The translations under genes were made by a program, and so were the position numbers. Shown in pieces: positions 1-7,223 of a DNA stretch of 26,448 nucleotides (positions are counted from its first letter, which is position 1; each line of letters begins with the position of its first letter). The notes beneath the pieces are model-generated. The model saw only the letters and a program-made list of their open reading frames with translations. It did no database searches and had not been told where the DNA came from. Origin of the DNA: a virus; IMG/VR virus record IMGVR_UViG_3300046321_000316, positions 1 to 26,448 of that record. One strand, 5' to 3'.

Positions 1-82
1 TACCGTCTTCATGTGTACTCCAGCGCCCAGCTGCACAGGCCCGGCCGATCGCCAAGATAAAGGCATGTTGATAGAGATTCAT
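1..82 (-). CDS. Partial small protein, 5' end only (runs off left edge)
   Basis: A reading frame starts at ATG 82-80 and stays open to the window edge, giving the N-terminus MNLYQHAFILAIGRACAAGR and a few more residues. The start overlaps the stop of the upstream small membrane protein in an ATGA arrangement. A GGTGG sequence lies about nine bases before it, which fits translational coupling in a leftward operon. The visible part is a short amphipathic, alanine-rich helix. I do not recognise the protein. The frame choice rests on the overlap and the ribosome-binding site, because too few codons are visible for codon statistics. Confidence 0.5.
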   Translation of the reverse strand, partial: MNLYQHAFILAIGRACAAGRWSTHEDG

Positions 83-243
83 TTGAAAAATCCACCAAAG
101 TATACACATATCCAAGCAGGGCTCGCATACACGACACCAACCCAAAAGTTGTAACTTCCAACTCGCGGCTTACCATGCATGTGTGCTAACGATAACGCAC
201 CAACAATCTGTAGACAAATATAAGCTATTGCATAATTATTCAT
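79..243 (-). CDS. Small membrane protein, 54 aa
   Basis: The start is placed at ATG 243, not at the upstream TTG 267, because a strong GGAGG ribosome-binding site lies nine bases before 243. The product begins MNNYAIAYICLQIVGALSLA and has two hydrophobic stretches: residues about 4-20, and about 33-52 (rich in Trp, Phe, Val and Gly) ending FGGFFK. A charged HMHGKPR turn separates them. This suggests a two-pass inner-membrane miniprotein. It follows the 85-aa gene by about 20 bases and overlaps the next gene by four, so it sits inside a leftward operon of small accessory genes. No family is recognised. Confidence 0.65.
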   Translation of the reverse strand: MNNYAIAYICLQIVGALSLAHMHGKPRVGSYNFWVGVVYASPAWICVYFGGFFK

Positions 244-263
244 AATTTGATTCCTCCATGTTT

Positions 264-521
264 TCAATATACTCGCACAATCGCCACAACTTCATTCAGA
301 TCAAGCGTTTCCAACTCAATTAGGTTGTGGGCGCTATCTGCTTGCATAAAATTCCTAATAGTTCGTGTGAGGTAAGATAACGGTGGACTGTACGTTGTAT
401 ACGCAGTGGTTGTGTATTGCGATTTACTCGACTCCTCACTAAAATCGATATCACACGATTCTACCTTGTCGAGTTCGATGATCGCACCAGACCTCATGTA
501 AATTTTTAATGAATATGTCAT
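264..521 (-). CDS. Hypothetical protein, 85 aa
   Basis: This small acidic-to-neutral protein begins MTYSLKIYMRSGAIIELDKV. It then has a Ser/Thr/Tyr-rich middle (residues about 32-50) and a C-terminal beta-rich stretch ending EVVAIVRVY. The opening beta-hairpin pattern (KIYMRSGAIIEL...VESCDI) resembles small phage beta-barrel proteins that carry a bound-ligand or DNA surface, but no motif allows a functional call. It lies 11 bases downstream of the 125-aa gene and is the second member of a four-gene leftward run ending at the left edge. No membrane segment or signal peptide is seen. Confidence 0.6.
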   Translation of the reverse strand: MTYSLKIYMRSGAIIELDKVESCDIDFSEESSKSQYTTTAYTTYSPPLSYLTRTIRNFMQADSAHNLIELETLDLNEVVAIVRVY

Positions 522-532
522 ATTATAGTCTT

Positions 533-910
533 TCAGTTATAAGGCAAGTACTGTAGCATCGCACCATTGATCATTGTCAGTTGCAGTCCTGTACTGTTGC
601 CTGGAATGAATTTCAAATCACTGACTTGGCCCCCAGAGCTGCGCTCGGTACCACCAAATTCAACCCACTCTAGTGTATACTTCGTACTGGTGTGAGTGAA
701 TTTACCGATGCGTGTCCGTGCTATCTTAGGGCGGATTGCAATCTGCGAACCTTTCTCCAGTACACTACACTGGCTACCCGATTGCCACCGCCAGCCATCA
801 TTCATTAGCGTATCTACCACCGCATCAAAATCTTCTTGTGCAGTACCGCCGACCATCGTACACACAACTGGTGAGTTCGCCAGGCGTGTTAGTAATTCTG
901 CTTTCGTCAT
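533..910 (-). CDS. Hypothetical protein, 125 aa
   Basis: The longest frame runs to a TTG at 976. The start chosen is ATG 910, because a GGGGT purine tract lies about six bases before it and the product then opens cleanly with MTKAELLTRLANSPVVCTMV. The protein has an N-terminal helix, then GGTAQEDFDAVVDTLMNDGW, which recalls the CATMGGTARDFDPDALVQNL segment of the 89-aa protein at 2336-2605. The rest is beta-rich with a Gly/Ser loop (FGGTERSSGGQVSDLKF). The shared 'C-T-M-x-G-G-T-A' and 'DFD' pattern suggests a common small domain in both genes. Function is not known. Confidence 0.6.
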   Translation of the reverse strand: MTKAELLTRLANSPVVCTMVGGTAQEDFDAVVDTLMNDGWRWQSGSQCSVLEKGSQIAIRPKIARTRIGKFTHTSTKYTLEWVEFGGTERSSGGQVSDLKFIPGNSTGLQLTMINGAMLQYLPYN

Positions 911-962
911 TTTTAACCCCAGTGTTCTATTTAACTTAGGGTCTATTGTACCCTCTATTAGA

Positions 963-1481
963 TCAAAGGTCAACAAGTAAATCCGAAGAGTTATCCGTTA
1001 ACTCATCTAACTCGATATTCTCTGCACCTTCTATGATCTGCTTCTCTATATCCGAGTGTGAGTGGGTACGATCCACACCATCAGCCCCTCGTTGCACGTA
1101 TCCACATGGGAGTGTTATCGTTGCTGTGACTCCACAATATACAGCAGCTCGAGCACCTGCTAAATCAACACCTGCCTGTCCCCAGTTACAATCAGCAGAT
1201 CTCTATTGTAGATACGTAGCACGCGCCGTAGAACATCTGTTACAAAATTATCAACTCGTGTCTGTGTCCAACCGTGTTTACTAAGCGTGGACAGTCCATT
1301 TCCCGCTATGTTTAAACACGAACAGTTGTGGTGTTCCGTGAAGGTCACCAAACCCATTGCAATCACTTCAACATCACTGCTATCTGTTAATGAAAACCCA
1401 ATGTGTTTTACCAGCACTCTTGTGTGTGAGTTTCTCACCTGGTGCGTAGTTTGGTGATGTGTGCTGGCGTACAGTAATCAT
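963..1481 (-). pseudogene. Frame-disrupted gene with C-terminal GGQxGxD nucleotide-binding-like domain
   Basis: No single frame spans this interval, yet protein-like sequence continues across it by switching frames. Frame A starts at ATG 1481 (MITVRQHTSPNYAPGEKLTH). A second frame, open from GTG 1438 to 1160, carries SKHGWTQTRVDNFVTDVLRR and then LLIVTG. Frame A resumes with GQAGVDLAGARAAVYCGV and continues to TGA 965-963. At the last switch, the run of four Gs near 1183 needs only one more G to read IVTGGQAGVDLAGA. That matches the GGQxGxD loop of Rossmann-like (SLOG/molybdenum-carrier-like) proteins. Other apparent switches also sit at short T or G runs. The gene could be decayed, or the sequence could carry homopolymer errors. 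The intact product would be about 170 aa. Confidence 0.5.
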
Positions 1482-1506
1482 TGATATGCCCAAACAGAGC
1501 AACAGA

Positions 1507-2268
1507 TTAATCAAAACTTAGCGAATAACCATCGACCAACCCTAGAACTTGAAACATAATACCATTGTAACTTAATGTGATGTGCAAACCCTCAATCACC
1601 GGTACATCCGTGTCAGGAGTGATCCAGTCTTGATAGTCTGGGTGACATAGACCAAGACTACCTTTCAGTTCGTGAAGTTGGTGTACTACGAACTTTCCTT
1701 CAAATGTCCTGAATATGATACCGTCGATGGTATCAACAAACCCAACAATTTTACCATAGTTAGTCTGAGTTCCAATTGGTAAATCACGAACATTTACAGT
1801 TTTCTTTTTTTGGTACCCAATCTGAGCAATCAGTGCCTTTGCAATGATGTCGTTCCGTGTGAGGTTACTCTTTGCCGCAAGCTCATCTAGGGATGCTAGG
1901 TCTTCTGGTGTGATGTCAAATTGCATCACCGAATCTGGTGACTTTGATGCATTGGTACACATCAGGTCTAGGAGTTCCGAACTATCTACCAGCGCAATTT
2001 CATTGACAAAGTGGTCTAGGATTGCATTATTAGGGGTTAATACATACAGGCATTCGCCTATTGTTGCAATCAAGACTTCGGATGTTACATTATTGAAAAC
2101 GACAACGGATTGCTTAGGGGACTCACAGGAAGAGAACCCCAAAATTGTGATGTATTCTTTCGGTACACCAAGTTCTTCATATAGAGATTCATCAAAGTAG
2201 TCGTGGGTAACATTCATCATCCCGCCGAGATGCCACGAATGGATTTGCATAATTTGATTGATATTCAT
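1507..2268 (-). CDS. Ribbon-helix-helix (CopG-like) domain protein, 253 aa
   Basis: An upstream GTG at 2370 would overlap the preceding gene by 35 bases. ATG 2268 is preferred, with GAGAG about seven bases before it, giving MNINQIMQIHSWHLGG. Residues about 116-152 (FDITPEDLASLDELAAKSNL followed by TRNDIIAKALIAQIG) have the beta-strand, helix, turn, helix layout of a ribbon-helix-helix DNA-binding unit. About 115 residues precede it and about 100 beta-rich residues follow (VRDLPIGTQTNYGKIVGFVD onward). An RHH domain in the middle of a larger protein is unusual for a simple repressor. It could be a DNA-binding regulator, or an adaptor with effector domains on both sides. The flanking regions are not recognised. 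Confidence 0.65.
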   Translation of the reverse strand: MNINQIMQIHSWHLGGMMNVTHDYFDESLYEELGVPKEYITILGFSSCESPKQSVVVFNNVTSEVLIATIGECLYVLTPNNAILDHFVNEIALVDSSELLDLMCTNASKSPDSVMQFDITPEDLASLDELAAKSNLTRNDIIAKALIAQIGYQKKKTVNVRDLPIGTQTNYGKIVGFVDTIDGIIFRTFEGKFVVHQLHELKGSLGLCHPDYQDWITPDTDVPVIEGLHITLSYNGIMFQVLGLVDGYSLSFD

Positions 2269-2335
2269 TTTGTTCTCTCGCAGTTCTATGGTGTTATTAA
2301 AAATTTCAATGTTGTTGGATGATAACCCATGACCA

Positions 2336-2605
2336 TCACCGAAGTACTCTAGTGACGGTATTGTACCCACACAACCCTACAATAAGATTCTGAACCAAAG
2401 CATCAGGGTCGAAGTCTCGTGCAGTGCCACCCATCGTTGCGCAGCGAATAGCGTACTGTGCTGCTTCTCGGATGGCAGCGATGTTTTGTGGAGATCGGTC
2501 GATGATACTCACAGGGGGTTCAGAGGCGGGGTGATATATCCAGTGGTCTGTTGGTAGTGGCAGAGATGCGCAGTGCGCCCCCGAACCGTCAGGAAGTTGA
2601 ATCAT
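2336..2605 (-). CDS. Hypothetical protein, 89 aa
   Basis: The ATG at 2605 has no clear ribosome-binding site. The product begins MIQLPDGSGAHCASLPLPTD, with a Pro-rich first third, and ends in a helical segment containing CATMGGTARDFDPDALVQNL. That segment resembles part of the 125-aa protein at 533-910, which has CTMVGGTAQEDFDAVVDTL, so the two may share a small domain. The gene belongs to the leftward accessory cluster, with about 70 bases to the gene on its right. No catalytic motif or membrane segment is visible and I do not assign a function. Confidence 0.55.
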   Translation of the reverse strand: MIQLPDGSGAHCASLPLPTDHWIYHPASEPPVSIIDRSPQNIAAIREAAQYAIRCATMGGTARDFDPDALVQNLIVGLCGYNTVTRVLR

Positions 2606-2676
2606 AGTATTACTAAACGAAGGTTAAAGTGTAGTGCATATTACACTGTTTGAACAATTGTAGTTAACCAGGGCAT

Positions 2677-2931
2677 TCAACCCATCTTCTTTAATTTACC
2701 GATGGTACTTGCTAATTTGCACTCTAACTTCTTCTCACGTTTGTATGCTGCATAGTGAGAAGAGAAATAATTGAAATAATCTTGTGTACCAGCATCGTGA
2801 ATATTCGCGGACTGCCAAGCGGCTAATGCTGTTCGCTTGTGGAATCGCTTATTATCTACTGTTGTTTCTAATTCTAGTCTTAGTCGCTGGATTAAGAATT
2901 GTCGGTCTGCTAAAGTAAGTTGCTGTGGCAT
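2677..2931 (-). CDS. Small basic helical protein, 84 aa
   Basis: The longer frame starts at 2973. ATG 2931 is better supported, with GGAG nine bases upstream, giving MPQQLTLADRQFLIQRLRLE. The protein looks all-helical and strongly basic toward the C-terminus (YKREKKLECKLASTIGKLKK), with an aromatic patch DYFNYFSSHYAAY around residues 51-63. Size, charge and helical content fit a small nucleic-acid- or partner-binding protein, but no family is recognised. It lies in the leftward cluster just downstream of the NlpC/P60-like gene, whose stop is 58 bases away. Confidence 0.6.
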   Translation of the reverse strand: MPQQLTLADRQFLIQRLRLELETTVDNKRFHKRTALAAWQSANIHDAGTQDYFNYFSSHYAAYKREKKLECKLASTIGKLKKMG

Positions 2932-2988
2932 AAGTGGAATCTCCAAAGTTGTTGAACCTCTGGAGATTAACACAAAAACCGTTTGGTG

Positions 2989-3426
2989 TCAATACAGTAG
3001 TGGTGAACTGTAAATCATTGCTGGGGTTACTCGGTGCTTCGGCACTCGAGACAGCACTACTGCACCACCTTCTTGTAGTGCAGCAAAAACTAGCTCTGAA
3101 CAGAACCATTTGTCCGGGCTACTGTAGTCACGAGCAACAAATGGTAGTGCATACAGTGCTGTGTAATCATATTTTTTACCGAGTTGTTCTTGGGCAAATT
3201 TTCGCACAAGATCTGGTCTGGGAATATCGATATTAAATATTTCCCACTTCGCATTATCGCCCTTGACCCAGTCGAGTGTATGCTCAGCGACACCACCGTA
3301 GTGCCCACTTGACCCTATGACACACGAATCCGAGAAGCACAACTCTACGTGCGACCACGTGCTGAATGTCGCTGCTTGTATTATCTTAGAGGTTAGGTGG
3401 TCGGATGAACAAAATATGAGGCGCAT
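2989..3426 (-). CDS. Permuted NlpC/P60 (YiiX/YebB-like) hydrolase, 145 aa
   Basis: The protein has the two landmark motifs of the circularly permuted papain-like NlpC/P60 group: an early WSHVE with His about residue 26, and a late WFCSELVF with Cys about residue 109. Between them lies KKYDYTALYALPFVARDY, the usual 'YdY..l' stretch of this group. Members are thiol hydrolases acting on peptidoglycan peptides, lipids or amide bonds. In phages they are found as accessory enzymes as well as lysis or virion-associated ones. Its 145 aa is normal for a single domain, and there is no signal peptide. The sequence supports the family; the substrate is not shown. No strong ribosome-binding site precedes ATG 3426. 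Confidence 0.7.
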   Translation of the reverse strand: MRLIFCSSDHLTSKIIQAATFSTWSHVELCFSDSCVIGSSGHYGGVAEHTLDWVKGDNAKWEIFNIDIPRPDLVRKFAQEQLGKKYDYTALYALPFVARDYSSPDKWFCSELVFAALQEGGAVVLSRVPKHRVTPAMIYSSPLLY

Positions 3427-3454
3427 TTGAAGTTAGTATAGGGTATGTGTGTGA

Positions 3455-4663
3455 TTATTTAGCACCAAGTGTACCCAAAATCTCACTAATTTCATCAAGT
3501 TGATTATACTTTATGATTAGCAGTTCAATACCCATAGACCTACAATAGTCTTCCTTTAGTCGATCTCTCTGAGCACCACGAAAGAATGCAACTTCAGCGT
3601 CCATCGGTTGAGCACCTGCGCTTCTCCCAAAGTGACTCGGTTGGTAGTGCTGAACACCATGAAATTCTATACAAAGGTTGTGGTCGGGTAACCAGAAGTC
3701 AAATGGTAGTAATTTGTTCGTCATAGGATTACGACAGTCGCCAAATCGGTGCTCCTGGATGAAGTTGATTGATTTGAGTTTTAGTATGTGTGATATAATT
3801 GCCTCACCCCTACTCTCTTTACATTTCTTGCATCCCACCAGACTATTTGCATGTTGCTGCACTGTCGTCGTAAACGCACCGTGCTTGGGGCAAACTACTT
3901 GTATCTTAGACTTGATATTGGCAAACTCCCCAACAAGGGAATAATCATACTTACCAAAGTGTACTGTCGTCGCTTTGGTGACGAAACTAGAACGAGTGTG
4001 TTGAGCTTTTTGTGCACACCCTGCACACCCTGTCTTGTGTTTGTTGGTAAATCTATATGGATATACCTCAAAATCTCCATGAGTCGGACACGTCACGATA
4101 ATTTTAGACAATCCGTCACCAAATTCTGCTCGCTCATAAGTGTACTTGTTTCCGTGCACTGATATAGCAGCGGCAATCCACGACTCAGTTGTCTTAGCGG
4201 GTTTGCGAATCCCACACTTGGGGCATCCTGACGGATCTTTTCGAAAGTGATGTTTGCTTCGAGTCCACCACTCACCGTGTTCTGGGCACATAACAGAGAA
4301 TAGGTAGTTGTACCTACTACCCTCTAGGTTCACTTGGCGGGTTGTGTTGGTATAATCATATTTGACTCCATGAATTGCTTGTGACTTGGTAACAAAAGAT
4401 TCTACTGCTTGACTATCTCTAGATAGTAACTGCTGATTGCTGCCACATGTTGGGCAACCGCGTTTATATTGTATGTGTGATGCCCAGGAACTTGTCCACG
4501 GGCCGTGAGTCTGGCACACAACAGTGACCTTAGTCGACTGGTCTTCACAGTGTGTTACGTCTGTGTAGTCATACAAATCGCCGTGGTGCACACGACCTTG
4601 TTCGATAAAAGCTTTTTGGGATATCTGTTGCTTGAACTGATTAGAATTTAGTCGTACTATCAT
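3455..4663 (-). CDS. EDxHD (Vsr-like) homing endonuclease with four zinc-finger repeats, 402 aa
   Basis: Residues about 15-280 hold four repeats of the form F...HG..YDY...V.V.C..HG.....GC..C, each with paired cysteines likely to bind zinc. The C-terminal domain begins RGEAIISHIL, continues with FGDCRNPMTNKLLPFDFWLP, then CIEFHGVQHY, and ends with Asp/Lys residues near RDRLKEDYC and LLIIKYNQ. These Glu, Asp, His and Asp positions match the EDxHD group of phage homing endonucleases related to the Vsr mismatch nuclease (type example I-Bth0305I). The protein should cut a specific DNA site and promote its own spread. It sits downstream of the tail sheath gene beyond a terminator. The 553-aa protein at 7406 is a paralogue. 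Confidence 0.82.
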   Translation of the reverse strand: MIVRLNSNQFKQQISQKAFIEQGRVHHGDLYDYTDVTHCEDQSTKVTVVCQTHGPWTSSWASHIQYKRGCPTCGSNQQLLSRDSQAVESFVTKSQAIHGVKYDYTNTTRQVNLEGSRYNYLFSVMCPEHGEWWTRSKHHFRKDPSGCPKCGIRKPAKTTESWIAAAISVHGNKYTYERAEFGDGLSKIIVTCPTHGDFEVYPYRFTNKHKTGCAGCAQKAQHTRSSFVTKATTVHFGKYDYSLVGEFANIKSKIQVVCPKHGAFTTTVQQHANSLVGCKKCKESRGEAIISHILKLKSINFIQEHRFGDCRNPMTNKLLPFDFWLPDHNLCIEFHGVQHYQPSHFGRSAGAQPMDAEVAFFRGAQRDRLKEDYCRSMGIELLIIKYNQLDEISEILGTLGAK

Positions 4664-4673
4664 ACAATTATTG

Positions 4674-4681
4674 TATTTATT
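4674..4681 (-). promoter_or_regulatory. Late-promoter-like box AATAAATA
   Basis: The minus strand reads AATAAATA, one base from the T4 late element TATAAATA. It ends 11 bases before ATG 4663, which would leave an almost leaderless transcript and no ribosome-binding site. The functional link to the endonuclease gene is therefore uncertain. Confidence 0.3.
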
Positions 4682-4737
4682 AAGTGTTGTGTTGCCAACA
4701 AACTTCTAGTTGTAGTGATATTTGGTAGCCTCTTTGA

Positions 4738-4779
4738 TTTTTGACAACACTTAGTAGCATCACAATGTGTTGTCAAAAA
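4738..4779. repeat. Perfect 13-bp inverted repeat with TTGACA in both arms
   Basis: The arms TTTTTGACAACAC (4738-4750) and its complement (4767-4779) are separated by 16 bases. Each arm contains TTGACA on one strand, so the element could be an operator or a pair of facing -35 boxes. The stem is AT-rich and lacks a terminator's GC core. Confidence 0.6.
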
Positions 4780-4881
4780 ATGGGTGAGTTGCTAACTTTC
4801 GTTGTTCTATATATCTCATGGTTCTAACCAGTTGTGGACTAATTCTTTAACCCGAGTGATTTGATCGCACTTAATTATTAA

Positions 4882-5043
4882 CTATTTAATGGTATGATCA
4901 TTGCAGTATTGTTCCTTGATTTTGTCTGGCCAAGGTAGATCCACGAACAATACGACTGAATAGTTGTTGTCAAAAAATAGGTGAGTATCACGATGATACT
5001 CACCTAAATGAAGCGCTATAGCTGGGGAATTATGATGAAGTTG
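4882..5043 (-). pseudogene. Start-less open frame, possible gene remnant (53 codons)
   Basis: A minus-strand frame is open from after a TGA at 5046-5044 to TAG 4884-4882. It has no ATG, GTG or TTG at a sensible start and overlaps the end of the sheath gene. Its later part, NNYSVVLFVDLPWPDKIKEQ, has a protein-like composition and could be the C-terminus of a gene whose front was lost. The terminator hairpin lies inside it. The frame may also be open by chance. Confidence 0.25.
4972..5006 (-). terminator. Intrinsic terminator of the tail sheath gene
   Basis: On the minus strand a perfect 13-bp stem, TAGGTGAGTATCA and its complement, with a 3-base loop (stem 4978-5006) is followed directly by six Ts (4977-4972). 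It starts 24 bases after the sheath stop codon, the usual position for a Rho-independent terminator. Confidence 0.88.
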
Positions 5044-7147
5044 TCAAACTTGCACCCTGTGCTACGACGTGCACCGGAATAATAATAAACTCCACACTCA
5101 ACATCGGCTTGATCGCTATGTCCAGATACAATTCGTGGCGGTCGATCCTGATACCATAATTGTTACTGGAGTCACAGACTACCAAATAATCGACCAGACC
5201 ACGCTTGATCAAAATGTCCTTCAACATCCCTTCGATTGCAGACTTAAAGTTGTTGCGTGTGATTTGGTCATTAGGTTCAAAAAGGTAGGAGAAGCCCAAT
5301 TTGCGGGCTTGGCGTCTAATGTACGCACACAACCGAACAACGTTCACTCGATCTAGTGCACTTGCATAGCTTTGTGACGTCTTTTGGCCGAATACTAATA
5401 TACCCCTGCCTGGCATGTTCACGATCGGATTCATGTTGGTGTAGTACTGGTACAGTGCATTGCGTTGTCCCTTATTCAGAGCAACGTCGACGAATGTTGT
5501 TGGTGCGCCCATTGTACCTGTTACATAACCAACGCGAGTGATGCCGGTCACCTGGCCGCGATGTACGCCTGCTGGTGCGAACCACAACTCACCTGCCAGA
5601 TCATTGTATGTATATGTACGGATAGCAATCGCTGATGATGGGACAAACACATCATTTCCATCAACATTGGTGCCCATTCCGTGAGGGTAGTAGTAAGCAA
5701 TATTACGGTTAACACGGCGGCTTGAAGCGCTGGTCGCTGGTGCATTACCCCAGTTAGCAGCTTGCTCAGGATCCAGGTTAAAAGGCACATCACCGATTAC
5801 CATCGCTTCTTCGCCAATATCTTCACTCAGAGTCAAAAGATCATCAGCCAACTCAGGAAACCCTGGGCACAGGATCAGATTGTATTCATACAATTCAGAG
5901 CGAATTTCTTGATTGCTGCTTACGACCGCTTGTAGTGCAGTCACGATCGTGCTGCGTTTTGCTGCATCATTAGCACCGAGAGTTGTATTATTTGCAAATG
6001 CTAGAGTCAACTTATATTCTGTACCAGCATCTAACAAGAATGCGCTTGCTTCCGAACTTGTCCATTCACTTGCTATCGAACCAGTTCCCGGAGCTGCAAG
6101 CAACCAAGCGGCGATTGCACCAGTATAACCCAAGAATTGAGTAGTAGCTGGTTGGTTAAAACCGTTCCCGTACACGTCAATGCTTGTATCAGCAGTTGCG
6201 CCAGCCACAGGTACGCCAAGTGATTGGTATCCATTCAGTGAGCTGAACAAGTTTGTATCATTGATTACAATTGAGCTGAGGCTGCCGACTGCTGTGCTGG
6301 TAACAATCAAATTACCACCCGTGATCGTAATTGTCGCTGTGCCTGCCAGATCAGCATTGATTTGAATTAACAAATTGTTATATGTTTGGGCATTTGCTCC
6401 AATCAGACTGATAACCCGGTTAACACCATTCACACTGATATTGGCTGTGTACACGCTGGCGTTATTGTTGAGTCCAGTAGGCAGTGCTGTGGACGTCAGT
6501 CCAGCTGCAAAGTCAATACCTTGGAAGCCAGCAGTTGTAATCGCAGGTGTAGCGCTGTCATCGTAAAAATCAAACTCAGCACGCAAGAATGTATTCTCGG
6601 AGAGTACGGGTTGCATCACTTGCTGAGTAAATGTTAGCAACTCAGAGTCAGTAATCGAATCGCGAAACCCCGGATCCCCAATATTGTAACCGTTTTGCAT
6701 GTTGTAAGAAGCCAAGTAAGCATTCGACAATGCTTCTAACTCAGCAGCTGCAGTGGCCAGCTTGGTGGTCCAGCGAGAACTAACTACGGTATAGTTGTCT
6801 TGTAAATTGACATTGGCACGAACGACATAAGCCAGGTCGCCAATGCCGAGATAACGATTCAGTGTGTACAAGCCATATTCATTGAGAGCGGAACCATGCA
6901 GTGGAGCACCATTTGCGGCTTTCAAGAATGACGGAATACCATACAACTGCAGTGATTGACGTAGAGATGTGACGGTGCGAACAACATTCGACTCTATTGT
7001 TCCGAGGGCAGTGTTAATGCCATCAGACTGCAGCTTATCCTCTTGGGTAGCAATAAAATACAGCGGAACGGTTGAAGCAATGCTTGGTACGAACATGGAC
7101 TGATCGTCCAGCAGTGTAACGACACCAGGAGATACTAAAGAAGCCAT
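5030..7147 (-). CDS. Tail sheath protein (T4 gp18-like), 705 aa
   Basis: The start at ATG 7147 has AAGGA about eight bases before it and gives MASLVSPGVVTLLDDQSMFV, a typical sheath N-terminus; a longer frame to 7216 is not supported. The later part carries conserved sheath sequence such as RRVNRNIAYYYPHGMGTNVD, ELWFAPAGVHRGQVTGITRV and a C-terminal region (residues about 600-700) with NVVRLCAYIRRQARKLGFSY. Sheath subunits polymerise around the tail tube and contract to drive injection. At 705 aa it is somewhat longer than T4 gp18 (659 aa). The extra length appears as a Thr/Ser/Asn-rich stretch around residues 220-330 (for example TATITITGGNLIVTSTAVGS), probably an exposed insertion. It is flanked by two related homing endonucleases. 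Confidence 0.93.
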   Translation of the reverse strand: MASLVSPGVVTLLDDQSMFVPSIASTVPLYFIATQEDKLQSDGINTALGTIESNVVRTVTSLRQSLQLYGIPSFLKAANGAPLHGSALNEYGLYTLNRYLGIGDLAYVVRANVNLQDNYTVVSSRWTTKLATAAAELEALSNAYLASYNMQNGYNIGDPGFRDSITDSELLTFTQQVMQPVLSENTFLRAEFDFYDDSATPAITTAGFQGIDFAAGLTSTALPTGLNNNASVYTANISVNGVNRVISLIGANAQTYNNLLIQINADLAGTATITITGGNLIVTSTAVGSLSSIVINDTNLFSSLNGYQSLGVPVAGATADTSIDVYGNGFNQPATTQFLGYTGAIAAWLLAAPGTGSIASEWTSSEASAFLLDAGTEYKLTLAFANNTTLGANDAAKRSTIVTALQAVVSSNQEIRSELYEYNLILCPGFPELADDLLTLSEDIGEEAMVIGDVPFNLDPEQAANWGNAPATSASSRRVNRNIAYYYPHGMGTNVDGNDVFVPSSAIAIRTYTYNDLAGELWFAPAGVHRGQVTGITRVGYVTGTMGAPTTFVDVALNKGQRNALYQYYTNMNPIVNMPGRGILVFGQKTSQSYASALDRVNVVRLCAYIRRQARKLGFSYLFEPNDQITRNNFKSAIEGMLKDILIKRGLVDYLVVCDSSNNYGIRIDRHELYLDIAIKPMLSVEFIIIPVHVVAQGASLTTSS

Positions 7148-7178
7148 AAGATTTTCCTTTTTTGTGTTAGGGCGAATA

Positions 7179-7186
7179 TATTTACT
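7179..7186 (-). promoter_or_regulatory. Late-promoter-like box AGTAAATA upstream of tail sheath
   Basis: The minus strand reads AGTAAATATAT, six of eight matches to TATAAATA, 32 bases before ATG 7147. The identical 11-mer recurs at 7320-7310. Position is right for a late promoter but the match is weak. Confidence 0.35.
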
Positions 7187-7215
7187 TGACCCCAATATTT
7201 TTGTATAAACTATCA

Positions 7216-7223
7216 CATAAATA
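7216..7223 (+). promoter_or_regulatory. Late-promoter-like box CATAAATA, rightward
   Basis: The plus strand reads CATAAATA, one base from the T4 late consensus and identical to boxes at 10999 and 23752. It points toward the 553-aa endonuclease gene but lies about 180 bases from it. Confidence 0.35.

Larger units (their letters stand above)
4664..5029. other. Intergenic region between homing endonuclease and tail sheath
   Basis: This 366-base stretch has no convincing complete gene. It holds a late-promoter-like box (4674-4681), a 13-bp inverted repeat (4738-4779), an approximate direct repeat of about 22 bases seen near 4765-4787 and 4963-4985 (minus-strand core ACTCACCYATTTTTTGACAA), a start-less open frame (4882-5043) and the sheath-gene terminator (4972-5006). 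The repeats suggest a boundary left by insertion or rearrangement next to the endonuclease gene. Confidence 0.6.

Noticed and set aside
1175-1195. Programmed -1 frameshift at ACTGGGGAC
   Set aside because: A -1 slip would give the right protein, but the site lacks a standard X-XXY-YYZ slippery heptamer and other frame breaks in the same gene need separate explanations.
1160-1438. 92-codon frame as an independent gene
   Set aside because: It starts at GTG without a clear ribosome-binding site and ends exactly where the neighbouring frame continues the conserved GGQxGxD loop, so it is better read as part of one broken gene.
2852-3109. Leftward 85-codon frame overlapping the NlpC/P60-like gene
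   Set aside because: It is an out-of-frame shadow of the 145-aa hydrolase gene, which has recognisable catalytic motifs.
4738-4779. Inverted repeat as an intrinsic terminator
   Set aside because: The stem is AT-rich with no GC core, and the T-run lies within the stem rather than after it.
7148-7216. N-terminal extension of the tail sheath (frame begins at 7216)
   Set aside because: The extension contains the late-type box and the ribosome-binding site used by ATG 7147, and MASLVSPGV is the typical sheath start.
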